Below are positions 16,775 through 24,129 of a stretch of DNA of 64,000 bases, in pieces (the first letter of the stretch is position 1; each line of letters begins with the position of its first letter). Made by a program: the position numbers and the translations under genes. The notes beneath the pieces were generated by a model. The model searched no databases. It saw nothing but the letters and a program-made list of their open reading frames with translations, and was not told where the DNA came from. Location: positions 1,923,001-1,987,000 of the forward strand of contig NZ_JPOL01000002.1 in the NCBI RefSeq assembly GCF_000733945.1, in the 5' to 3' direction. This DNA comes from Flavimarina sp. Hel_I_48. Lineage in GTDB: Bacteria > Bacteroidota > Bacteroidia > Flavobacteriales > Flavobacteriaceae.

Positions 16775-17118
16775 CGTAATGGAAACCACAACGTCGATAC
16801 ATTGTGGTTTTTTTGTTTTTGGCCTACTGTTTTAGGGCGAGAAGTTTATCCTGAGCAAGGAACGCGCCGAAGGAAGCCCGATCTTCTCCACGTAATGGAA
16901 ACCACAACGTCGATACATTGTGGTTTTTTTGTTTTTGGCCTACTGTTTTAGGGCGAGAAGTTTATCCTGAGCAAGGAACGCGCCGAAGGAAGCCCGATCT
17001 TCTCCACGTAATGGAAACCACAACGTCGATACATTGTGGTTTTTTTGTTTTTGGCCTACTGTTTTAGGGCGAGAAGTTTATCCTGAGCAAGGAACGCGCC
17101 GAAGGAAGCCCGATCTTT
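16761..17118 (+). repeat. Three perfect 116-bp tandem repeats carrying the tRNA 3' end
   Basis: The unit begins with CCCGATCTTCTCCA, the last 14 bases of tRNA-Ala, and starts at 16761 (inside the tRNA), 16877 and 16993; a truncated fourth start is at 17109. The three units look identical base for base. Each has the tRNA 3' end, a terminator hairpin with seven T, a T-rich linker, and a 3' part with TTATCCTGAGC and CGCCGAAGG. GAGAAG in the linker part (16839-16844) can pair with the CTTCTC of the next tRNA end. This fills the gene-free stretch 16775-17118; between 17119 and 17311 I see nothing clear. Confidence 0.93.
16784..16814 (+). terminator. Intrinsic terminator of tRNA-Ala (repeated)
   Basis: AACCACAA (16784-16791) pairs with TTGTGGTT (16802-16809) and is followed by an uninterrupted T-run to 16814. 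The same hairpin recurs 116 and 232 bases later inside the tandem repeats, so the tRNA is followed by three identical terminators. Confidence 0.85.
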
Positions 17119-17311
17119 TTTACAAATTTTAAGCCTCAGCAATCATTAGATTGACGAGGTTTTTTATTTACGAGATTTTACTTTGTTCTAAAAGTAACTT
17201 TAGCGGATTAAGGCGCTATCATAAGAAAGAGTGATCTTAACCTTAACAAAGCTTATATGAAATCCTGTTTTCGGAAATGGAGAGTTGTAACTTGCGAATA
17301 AAATCACAGCT

Positions 17312-18352
17312 ATGAAAAAAGGCGTTTTAATGGTCAATCTGGGTTCGCCAGAAAGTACAGATCCTAAAGATGTGAAGAATTACCTGGGTGAGTTCCTAAT
17401 GGATGGCCGCGTGATCGATCTTCCTTACTGGGCGCGCACCTTGCTTGTAAAAGGGATCATACTTAACACACGACCCAAACAATCTGCCGCAGCGTATTCA
17501 AAAATCTGGTGGGATGAAGGTTCGCCCTTGATCGTTCTAAGTGAGCGTTTACAAAAAAAGGTTCGTGAGAATGTGGATGTTCCCGTGGAACTTGCCATGC
17601 GTTATGGAACACCAAATATGCTCAGCGGACTCAAAAAACTTGATGAACAAGGAGTTGATGAGGTTTTGATCCTTCCGTTGTATCCACAGTTTGCCATGGC
17701 AACAACAGAAACTATTCTTGTCCTCGCAGAAGAATTGCGCAAAAAGCATTTTCCGCATATGCGCTTCTCAGATATACCGGCTTTTTACAACAGACCCGAA
17801 TATATTGAAGTGCTGTCGAATAGTATAGGCGAGAAATTGAAGGATCTGGATTACGAGCACCTGCTGTTCAGCTATCATGGCGTACCTAAAAGACATATCA
17901 GAAAAAGCGATGTGACCAAGAGCCATTGTAAAATAGACGGCCAGTGTTGCCAGACGCCCTCTGCCGCGCACCAGTTTTGTTACCGCCACCAGTGTTATGA
18001 TACGACCAGGCAGGTTGCCGAATTCTTAAACCTGAAAGAAGGTACTTATTCCACTTCATTTCAATCGCGTCTGGGCTTTGATCCCTGGTTGCAGCCCTAT
18101 ACAGACCGCACCATTGAGCGCATGGGTAAAGAAGGCATTAAAAAAATGGCCATCGTAACACCCGCATTTGTAAGTGATTGCCTTGAAACACTTGAAGAAA
18201 TCGCTATGGAGGGAGAAGAAATCTTTCATGAAATGGGGGGTAAAGAGTTTACTACGATCCCCTGCCTAAACGACCGTGATGATTGGTCCTTTGTTGTTTC
18301 CACCTGGATCAATGACTGGGCGATCGTAGAAGCGAGCAAGGCGATTGCTTAA
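17312..18352 (+). CDS. hemH: Ferrochelatase
   Basis: Inserts ferrous iron into protoporphyrin IX, the last step of the protoporphyrin-dependent heme pathway, at the inner face of the cytoplasmic membrane. The 346-residue protein opens with KKGVLMVNLGSPEST, then YLGEFLMDGRV, and has the catalytic histidine in LLFSYHGVPKRH. The later FQSRLGFDPWLQPYTD and the acidic VSDCLETLEEI block are both highly conserved in the family. There is a Cys-rich stretch HCKIDGQCCQ in the middle, as in many bacterial ferrochelatases. It follows the tRNA repeat array as a single gene. Confidence 0.96.
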   Translation: MKKGVLMVNLGSPESTDPKDVKNYLGEFLMDGRVIDLPYWARTLLVKGIILNTRPKQSAAAYSKIWWDEGSPLIVLSERLQKKVRENVDVPVELAMRYGTPNMLSGLKKLDEQGVDEVLILPLYPQFAMATTETILVLAEELRKKHFPHMRFSDIPAFYNRPEYIEVLSNSIGEKLKDLDYEHLLFSYHGVPKRHIRKSDVTKSHCKIDGQCCQTPSAAHQFCYRHQCYDTTRQVAEFLNLKEGTYSTSFQSRLGFDPWLQPYTDRTIERMGKEGIKKMAIVTPAFVSDCLETLEEIAMEGEEIFHEMGGKEFTTIPCLNDRDDWSFVVSTWINDWAIVEASKAIA

Positions 18353-18442
18353 TTTTACAAAGCCTTAAAATGGGAGCGATTATATTGCACTCAAAAAAAT
18401 ATCAGTCAAATTGCGTTAACTTTACCTAAAACCATTGGGAAA

Positions 18443-18736
18443 ATGCTTACAAAGGCAAAAATACTGGAGAAGCTTCAGGCGCTAATGCCTGAACTTCGGG
18501 ATCGCTTTGGCGTGGAAACCATTGGGTTTTTTGGGTCCTTTTCAAGAGATGAAGCATCAGAAGATAGTGATATTGATCTTGTGGTTACGTATAAACAAAG
18601 ACCTAAAGGATGGGATTATTTTTCATTGGGGATATACCTGGAAGATGTATTTGGAAGAAAAGTGGATCTTGCTGAACCGCACTGCATAAAACATCAAATT
18701 AGGGAAAAGGTAATGAGCCAGGTAAATTATATTTGA
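18443..18736 (+). CDS. mntA: MntA-type minimal nucleotidyltransferase antitoxin
   Basis: A 97-residue MNT-domain protein with the nucleotidyltransferase motif G31-S32-x10-D43-x-D45 (GFFGSFSRDEASEDSDIDLV). In HepT/MntA modules this protein neutralises HepT by transferring AMP to it. The third acidic residue is plausible in GRKVDL. Its stop codon TGA is followed at once by the hepT start codon, so the two are co-translated. The ATG at 18443 is well placed. Which of the pair is toxin is taken from the family, not from this sequence. Confidence 0.88.
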   Translation: MLTKAKILEKLQALMPELRDRFGVETIGFFGSFSRDEASEDSDIDLVVTYKQRPKGWDYFSLGIYLEDVFGRKVDLAEPHCIKHQIREKVMSQVNYI

Positions 18737-19093
18737 TTGAAAAACCAAAGCCGAAATTATCTTATGTATTTAGAGGATATTCAATTCTCTATGAATGAGA
18801 TTTTGGAATATACTTATAAGATGGACTTTGAAGATTTTATTGAAGACAGAAAAACCCTGTATTCTGTTTTAATGCATTTTACAATTATTGGAGAAGCCGC
18901 TAATAAAATACCTGATCTCATTCAGAAAAAATATAATGAGGTTCCATGGAGAAAGATGTATGGGTTACGGAATTTTGTTACTCATGGATATTTTGCAGTA
19001 AATAAAAAGCAAATCCGGGAAATTATCACGACGAATCTCCCTGAAAATAAAAAACAATTAGAACACATACTGCAGCTTGAGCGCAACTCCTAA
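18737..19093 (+). CDS. hepT: HepT-like ribonuclease toxin (DUF86)
   Basis: A 118-residue all-helical HEPN-domain protein. The HEPN ribonuclease motif R-x4-H-x-Y is present as RNFVTHGY (R78, H83, Y85). The frame begins with a TTG directly after the mntA stop; an in-frame ATG nine codons later (MYLEDIQF) is an alternative start and closer to the family N-terminus. The end of hepT overlaps the start of the downstream MATE gene by 17 bases. That is odd for a mobile toxin-antitoxin module and suggests the module landed immediately upstream of, or into, the transporter's leader. Confidence 0.87.
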   Translation: MKNQSRNYLMYLEDIQFSMNEILEYTYKMDFEDFIEDRKTLYSVLMHFTIIGEAANKIPDLIQKKYNEVPWRKMYGLRNFVTHGYFAVNKKQIREIITTNLPENKKQLEHILQLERNS

Positions 19094-20429
19094 TAAATCA
19101 GAAAAACTGGGCATAGAGCCCATAGGTACTTTATTAATAAAACAGGCGGTGCCTTCGGCGATTGGGATTCTGGTCATGTCGCTCAATATCTTGGTTGACA
19201 CTATTTTTGTGGGCAACTGGATAGGTTCTATTGCCATTGCCGCTATTAATGTGGTGCTTCCGGTTTCCTTTTTTATAGCAGCGTTGGGCATGTCCATAGG
19301 GATTGGTGGTGCGAGTATCATCTCGCGTGCGCTGGGTTCTGGCGACAGGCCTAAAGCACTAAAAACCTTCGGAAATCAAATTACCATTACCCTGGCACTT
19401 ACCATTGGCATGGTCATTCTGGGCCTTGTTTTTATCGATGATCTTATTCCCGCTTTTGGCGGAAAGGGAGATATTTTTGAGCCGGCAAAAGTCTACTACC
19501 GTATTGTACTTTATGGTGTGCCCATTTTGGCCCTTTCCATGATGGGTAACAATGTGATTAGGGCAGAGGGCAACCCAAAATTCGCGATGGTGGCCATGAT
19601 TTTTCCTTCGGTGGGGAATCTATTGCTTGATTATCTTTTGATCAATGTCCTTGATATGGGCATGGCGGGGGCGGCCTGGGCAACCACGGTTTCCTATGGT
19701 TTTTGTTTTCTTTATATTCTCTGGTATTTTCTCAGTAAAAACTCCGAATTAAAGATCAATTTTGGCCATTTTGGGATCAATTTTGGCATTTTAAAGGAGA
19801 TTTCTGCCCTGGGTTTTGTGACCCTTGCACGGCAGGCGGTTGTGAGCATTACCTATTTGCTCATGAACAATATCCTTTTTGATCTGGGCGGTGAAGCCTC
19901 GGTTACGGTTTATGCGATCATTGGCCGTATGCTCATGTTTGCCCTATTCCCAGTTCTAGGAGTAACACAGGGATTTTTACCTATTGCAGGATATAATTAT
20001 GGTGCAAAAAAATACACGCGCGTACGCGAGACGATCAACAAAGCAATTTATTATTCCTGCGGACTCGCGGTTTTGATTTTTGCCTTGATCATGATTTTCC
20101 CCCAGGAAATCGTTTCGGTTTTTACCACAGATGTAGCGGTGCTCCAGGATACGCCCTGGGCCATGCGCTGGGTTTTTGCAGCCATTCCCATTATTGGTAT
20201 TCAGTTGATAGGATCGGCGTATTTTCAGGCGATTGGTAAAGCAAGACCTGCGCTATTGCTCACGCTTACGCGGCAGGGATTTTTCTTTATACCGCTAGTG
20301 CTTATTTTGCCCAACTATTTTGGTGAACTGGGTGTATGGATCTCTTTTCCCATCGCAGATGTGCTATCTACCATTGTTACCGGATATTTTCTAAACAGGG
20401 AGATCAGGAAGACGTTGGTTGAAAATTAA
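19077..20429 (+). CDS. MATE family efflux transporter (MepA-like)
   Basis: A 450-residue, twelve-helix inner-membrane antiporter. Conserved stretches include KLGIEPIGTLLIKQAVPSAI at the N-terminus, SLNILVDTIFVGNWIG, GGASIISRALGSGD in helix 2-3 and NNVIRAEGNPKFAM; these place it in the MepA/NorM-like group. No ATG lies near the start. The TTG at 19077, inside the end of hepT, gives an N-terminus of normal length, so translation may depend on reading through hepT. A decayed copy of its last 45 or so codons lies 190 bases downstream. Substrate is unknown. Confidence 0.85.
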   Translation: MSATPNKSEKLGIEPIGTLLIKQAVPSAIGILVMSLNILVDTIFVGNWIGSIAIAAINVVLPVSFFIAALGMSIGIGGASIISRALGSGDRPKALKTFGNQITITLALTIGMVILGLVFIDDLIPAFGGKGDIFEPAKVYYRIVLYGVPILALSMMGNNVIRAEGNPKFAMVAMIFPSVGNLLLDYLLINVLDMGMAGAAWATTVSYGFCFLYILWYFLSKNSELKINFGHFGINFGILKEISALGFVTLARQAVVSITYLLMNNILFDLGGEASVTVYAIIGRMLMFALFPVLGVTQGFLPIAGYNYGAKKYTRVRETINKAIYYSCGLAVLIFALIMIFPQEIVSVFTTDVAVLQDTPWAMRWVFAAIPIIGIQLIGSAYFQAIGKARPALLLTLTRQGFFFIPLVLILPNYFGELGVWISFPIADVLSTIVTGYFLNREIRKTLVEN

Positions 20430-20527
20430 ATTTCAGGAAAGCGCAGTAGCGCAAAACTAAACAACTTCAATATTAACCTGATTTTGTTAATTCTTATACT
20501 GTTTTTTGGCTAATTCGCCGGTTTTTT

Positions 20528-20613
20528 GGGCGTTTCCCTGTGGGTCGGGCTTTACGTTTCAATCTTTTTGTGAGGAACGAGCAAAAAGGATTTCCACTGC
20601 AATCCCTAACGCG
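20528..20613. repeat. Solitary REP-like element
   Basis: Same ends as the array at 11233: GGGCGTTTCCC on the left and CAATCCCTAACGC on the right. The inner arms CTTTTTG and GCAAAAAG close a hairpin with the loop TGAGGAACGA, more perfect than in the array copies. It separates the MATE gene from the relic of its own 3' end. Confidence 0.85.
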
Positions 20614-20614
20614 T

Positions 20615-20760
20615 CGAGAATTTTTTTTACCGTAGTACTTATTTTGCCCAATTATTTGGCAAACTAGGTGTAGGGATTTCTTTTCTATTGCCAATGTACT
20701 TTCTAATATTGTTAACTAGATATTGCTTGAATAGGGAAATGATAAAGACGTTGCTGTAGT
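20615..20760 (+). pseudogene. Decayed duplicate of the MATE gene 3' end
   Basis: From about 20618 the DNA aligns with the final 140 or so bases of the MATE gene ending at 20429. Shared stretches include TAGTRCTTATTTTGCCCAA, ATTGTTA, and AAGACGTTG near the end, at roughly three quarters identity over the whole length. Two single-base losses and several in-frame stops destroy the reading frame. Translating across the gaps gives ISFLLPMYFLILLTRYCLNR against ISFPIADVLSTIVTGYFLNR in the intact protein. It is a relic, not a gene. It could come from tandem duplication or from an old recombination with a diverged MATE gene. Confidence 0.85.
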
Positions 20761-20772
20761 ATCAAGAAATAT

Positions 20773-21132
20773 TTATTGTTGATTTTCCTTTGGAATAAGT
20801 TCGTATAGATGTCCTTTTTCATATTTCATAACCCATAAGAATGGAACCAAGAAGAAAACACCTCCAATTAATGGTGCTACAGCCACCTTTTCATCTTTTG
20901 AAAAAGACGTTTTATAAGAATTATATCCTTCTTTTTCTATTCTAATGGAATTTGAACTACCGACAATCTTTGAATCTCTATGTTTATATGGAGTCTGACC
21001 GACATTTTGATCATTAATATATAAATTAGCATTTGAGGGTATGGAATCAATAACAGTTGTACTTCCGCAGCCCATGAGGAGTATAGCAACTAAAATTAGC
21101 GAAACCGACCGATTTATAAAGTTGTAGATCAT
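20773..21132 (-). CDS. PEGA-domain lipoprotein
   Basis: A 119-residue predicted lipoprotein: hydrophobic signal, then lipobox LLMGC with C22. After it comes a PEGA-like domain with IDSIPSNANLYINDQNVGQT and IEKEGYNSYK, the pattern of beta-hairpin surface domains. A hydrophobic stretch near residues 85-102 (APLIGGVFFLVPFLWVM) is unusual in a lipoprotein of this size and could be a second membrane contact. Function unknown. It shares direction with the next lipoprotein gene, 68 bases upstream. Confidence 0.75.
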   Translation of the reverse strand: MIYNFINRSVSLILVAILLMGCGSTTVIDSIPSNANLYINDQNVGQTPYKHRDSKIVGSSNSIRIEKEGYNSYKTSFSKDEKVAVAPLIGGVFFLVPFLWVMKYEKGHLYELIPKENQQ

Positions 21133-21200
21133 TCATTCAAAATTAAAAATCGGATTTAACGAAGACATCCGGAAAATCCGATTTAATGTTAAAATTTATC

Positions 21201-21557
21201 TTATTTAAACTGTACAATATCTGCCGTGACATAGCATTTATAGGTGGCGATAAGACCTAAAAAGTTAGAGTATTTGAAATTAACCGTTGTATTCGCTAAG
21301 GTCTGGCCATCTTTTAAAGAATAGTTTTCTAACATATTCTGTTTGGCCTCATTAACAATGGCTTCTCTATTCATTCCACCAATACCCAAAACATAGGTCG
21401 CTTGGGCTTTACCCAAAAGGTTTTTTTGTACGTAACTAAAATTATTCGAGCTCAAGGCGGCAGAATCATTCAAAGATCCGGCTAGGCCAGCTGCACAACT
21501 TGAGAAAAGAATTGAGATTAATAAAATAAAAAAAGTGTGTAAAAGTAATTTTTTCAT
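21201..21557 (-). CDS. Small lipoprotein, DUF6567-like
   Basis: A 118-residue lipoprotein with lipobox FSSC (C21). The mature part has NNFSYVQKNLLGKAQATYVL, then GIGGMNREAIVNEAKQNML, then LANTTVNFKYS and CYVTADIVQF. I recall this arrangement from DUF6567, a Bacteroidota lipoprotein family of unknown function, but cannot confirm it. Probably anchored in the outer membrane facing the periplasm. It probably shares an mRNA with the PEGA lipoprotein downstream of it. Confidence 0.7.
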   Translation of the reverse strand: MKKLLLHTFFILLISILFSSCAAGLAGSLNDSAALSSNNFSYVQKNLLGKAQATYVLGIGGMNREAIVNEAKQNMLENYSLKDGQTLANTTVNFKYSNFLGLIATYKCYVTADIVQFK

Positions 21558-21876
21558 ATTTTAATTTTGTTTAAACCCTACTCTTAAGGCTTTTCGGTTT
21601 CCCCTCGTTTTTTTAAGTGATTTCTGAGCTTCACTTTTACTGGATTCAAATGTTGAATCCCTGTACAAAAATCAAATTAATGGGTTTACGATGAATTTAC
21701 TTTACGGTATTCCGTAATGGGATATGATCTTTCTAATTAGAATTATAAAAAGGTGTTGCTTTTGAGAAGCTTTTTACTCTCTTTTAGTAATAGACCAAAT
21801 TGGCTATCTCCATCTTATGAGCAAAAATTCTGAAGAACACTGGGTTTTTAACTATATTTAATGTTCAATTAATGCT
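21558..21876. other. Intergenic region without a recognised gene
   Basis: 319 bases between the divergent DUF6567-like lipoprotein and the ParE-module antitoxin. It is A/T-rich. The only structure I see is a small hairpin TTACGG-TATT-CCGTAA around 21703-21718. Promoters for both flanking genes should lie here, but no perfect -7 box stands out. Confidence 0.5.
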
Positions 21877-22158
21877 ATGGAAATCAACGAAATAAAACAG
21901 GCGATTAGAGAACAGCTCAATACATGTGATGACCGCGATAAACTGCTCGATGTGTTGGTCAAACTCATCCCAGACTCCCCATATTCTGAAGATAACATGT
22001 ATGCTGAAGAGCCAGAGACCGAATATAAAAGTTCTTCTGCCGTTCCTAAAGCGCATTATAAACTCTTACTTGAGGACAGAAAAAAACTATTGAAAGGTGA
22101 ATTACAGGGTAAACCTTGGAGTGAAGTTTTTAAAAGGCTCAAGGATAGGAGACAATGA
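21877..22158 (+). CDS. Antitoxin of a ParE-type module (module 2)
   Basis: A 93-residue hydrophilic, helical protein with no known DNA-binding motif that I recognise. Its N-terminus (EINEIKQAIREQLNTCDD, then LLDVLVKL) is clearly related to that of the antitoxin at 28816, and both have a C-terminal KLLKGELQ..W-type segment likely to wrap the toxin. It ends with a 4-base ATGA overlap with the toxin gene. I call it an antitoxin by position, size and likeness to the other copy. Confidence 0.75.
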   Translation: MEINEIKQAIREQLNTCDDRDKLLDVLVKLIPDSPYSEDNMYAEEPETEYKSSSAVPKAHYKLLLEDRKKLLKGELQGKPWSEVFKRLKDRRQ

Positions 22159-22445
22159 GTTTAATCCTTATAATTTTACCAAGAGCAGAGCTTGAAATAG
22201 AAAAAAGTTTTCATTTTTATAATGTCTCGAGAACGGATCTTGGTAACAATTTTCTAAAAGAGCTTGATTACTATTTTGATCTTATTTTACAGAACCCGCG
22301 GACGTTCAGAAAAAATAATCTAGGATTTAGAGAGGCGGTCATAAAGCGTTTTCCTTTTCTTATAATTTATGAACAATTAGAGGACTATTTATACATATAT
22401 TCTGTTTTCAATACCAACAGAAATCCTTCCACTAAGCCAAAATAA
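22155..22445 (+). CDS. ParE/RelE-family toxin (module 2)
   Basis: A 96-residue toxin of the RelE/ParE superfamily, expected to poison DNA gyrase or cleave mRNA. Features are the N-terminal beta strand, ELEIEKSFHFY helix, ALV-type NFLKELDYYFDLI helix, PRTFRKNN loop, then FPFLIIYEQLEDYLYIYSVF and the closing NTNRNPSTKP, the usual RNP end of ParE proteins in this phylum. It begins inside the antitoxin stop (ATGA). It ends two bases before the convergent esterase, so little room is left for a terminator. Confidence 0.85.
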   Translation: MSLILIILPRAELEIEKSFHFYNVSRTDLGNNFLKELDYYFDLILQNPRTFRKNNLGFREAVIKRFPFLIIYEQLEDYLYIYSVFNTNRNPSTKPK

Positions 22446-22447
22446 AC

Positions 22448-23260
22448 TCAATCGCCCTCCCCAAAAGCCCATCTCAAAAACTCGGGAAAAACTTTTGCCC
22501 ACGTTGGCAGATCATGTTTTCCGCCTTCTACTTGCACATAAGTTATATCGCCCGGAAAAGAATAGCCCTTTGTCTGTAATTCTTTCACCAGATCCAGCGT
22601 GTCGTCAATTGAATCTATAATCCCATTGTCGTTGCGGTCTGCACGCTCATCCTGGCTACCGCACTGAAACCAGAATTTAAGATGGGAGTCATGCTCCGCA
22701 TTTTTGACCATATCAAGCACAATACGGCTTCGGTCAACCATATCCCCTTTTATATACGGTTTTTTGCGCCACCAGAAAGAACCACTAAAAACGCCAATTT
22801 TGTCAAAATAATCGGGATTATTGAAGCCAATATCAAAAGCATTGAGTCCGCCAAGGGACATCCCGCAGAATACCCAGTCGGCTTTTTCATGTGAAGCATT
22901 GAACTCTTTTTTAAGAAATGGAATGAGTTCCTTCAGTATAAACCTACTGTATTTTTCTGCCCGTGCACCACGACCTTTAAAATCGGCACAACCAGCTGTA
23001 CCGTATTCCTGTAGGCGGTTACCGGCAGAAATCCCCACATAGATAAACGATTTGATTTGTTCAGAAGCAAACGCATGGGAAAGTGTCTTTTCCAGCTCCA
23101 TTTTCTCAAAGTCCTGACCGTCGTTCATGAGCAATACCGGAAACTTCTCTGGATTGTTCCAAAAAGTAGGCGGGGCAAAGAGCCGAAAATCCACCGTACG
23201 TTCCAAATGATCAGAATACAGGCAGCCTTTTATGCTAATATGGTTTATGTGAAAATGCAT
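22448..23260 (-). CDS. Esterase, alpha/beta-hydrolase fold (enterochelin-esterase-like)
   Basis: A 270-residue serine hydrolase of the Esterase D/Fes-like family. The nucleophile is S135 in FCGMSLGGLNAFD, and the catalytic histidine is probably in GGKHDLPTWAKVFP. The N-terminal part PVLLMNDGQD is typical of this family. There is no signal peptide, so it acts in the cytosol. It is divergent from a second, unrelated-length esterase with the same fold, 119 bases away, at the head of the ligase cluster. It may release or trim the product of that cluster; this is inferred from position only. Confidence 0.82.
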   Translation of the reverse strand: MHFHINHISIKGCLYSDHLERTVDFRLFAPPTFWNNPEKFPVLLMNDGQDFEKMELEKTLSHAFASEQIKSFIYVGISAGNRLQEYGTAGCADFKGRGARAEKYSRFILKELIPFLKKEFNASHEKADWVFCGMSLGGLNAFDIGFNNPDYFDKIGVFSGSFWWRKKPYIKGDMVDRSRIVLDMVKNAEHDSHLKFWFQCGSQDERADRNDNGIIDSIDDTLDLVKELQTKGYSFPGDITYVQVEGGKHDLPTWAKVFPEFLRWAFGEGD

Positions 23261-23379
23261 GACAACGTTTATAATGCAAGTATAAGGATTCTGAAAATAA
23301 AATAATTATAGCGCTGAATTATTCTGTTTTTATTTGACAATTCCTTTTTTTAATTCATTTTTATTATAAATTTAAAGCA

Positions 23380-24090
23380 ATGGCAACTGTTTCACACATT
23401 CCCTATTTCTCGAATATATTAAACCGAATCATTGATATTGAGGTGACGGGTCACTGGGGGCACCCCATATTAATGTTCCCTTCTTCATACGGCACTTATA
23501 CCCAAAACAGGGATTTTGGCCTTAATGAGACGGTCATGCATTATGTGGATCAGGGAAGGATAAAACTCTATAATATTGAAACGCTTGACGGCTGGTCTTT
23601 TTATGCAGACCATATGTCTTCTGAGAACAAGATTGCTAATTATGAACAGTACTTGGAGTTTATGGTGCAGGAGTTGATTCCCAAGATTCAGCAGGATTGC
23701 AATACGCACCGCGTGGCGGTTGCGGGGTGCAGTTTTGGTGGTTATCACGCAGGGAACATTGCTTTCCGGTTTCCAGACCTGGTATCGCATCTGTTTTCCA
23801 TGTCTGGCGTGTTCAATATTCGTAACCTTACGCCACTCTCTGATGATATGCGCATTTATTTTAACTGCCCAGACGAATTTGTGCTTAACGATGAGCCCTG
23901 GAAGTATAACCACATGCATATCGTGCTCAATACTTCAGACTGGGATATTTGCCTTTCCAGAAACCAGCGTATGCATCATGTACTCAATACAAAAGGTATC
24001 ACGCACTGGTATGATGAGCGCAGATGGATGGAGCATGACTGGCCTTTATGGAAAATGGTGTTCCCGGAATATATAGCAACTTATTTTTAA
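23380..24090 (+). CDS. Esterase, alpha/beta-hydrolase fold
   Basis: A 236-residue cytosolic serine hydrolase of the putative-esterase family. The nucleophile is S118 in AGCSFGGYHAG, and the probable catalytic His is in MEHDWPLWKMVFPEY. The N-terminus VTGHWGHPILMFPSSYGT provides the oxyanion strand-loop. It starts 119 bases from the divergent esterase and is followed 39 bases later by the ATP-grasp gene, in the same direction, so it probably belongs to the cluster's operon. Related esterases next to ATP-grasp ligases suggest hydrolysis of an ester- or amide-linked intermediate. Substrate unknown. Confidence 0.82.
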   Translation: MATVSHIPYFSNILNRIIDIEVTGHWGHPILMFPSSYGTYTQNRDFGLNETVMHYVDQGRIKLYNIETLDGWSFYADHMSSENKIANYEQYLEFMVQELIPKIQQDCNTHRVAVAGCSFGGYHAGNIAFRFPDLVSHLFSMSGVFNIRNLTPLSDDMRIYFNCPDEFVLNDEPWKYNHMHIVLNTSDWDICLSRNQRMHHVLNTKGITHWYDERRWMEHDWPLWKMVFPEYIATYF

Positions 24091-24129
24091 AGAACAATAC
24101 AGATAAACCAATTTTAAACAATATAGATC

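Noticed and set aside
16638..16835. 65-residue open frame across the tRNA-Ala gene
   Set aside because: It reads through the promoter, the tRNA and its terminator; the peptide has no coding character.
16701..17118. tRNA 3' end repeats as attachment sites of an integrated element
   Set aside because: The repeats are directly adjacent, with no integrase or cargo between them, and each copy includes the terminator; tandem duplication explains it better.
22448..24090. The two divergent esterases as a recent duplication
   Set aside because: Apart from the fold and the nucleophile elbow, their sequences and lengths are too different to be a recent copy.
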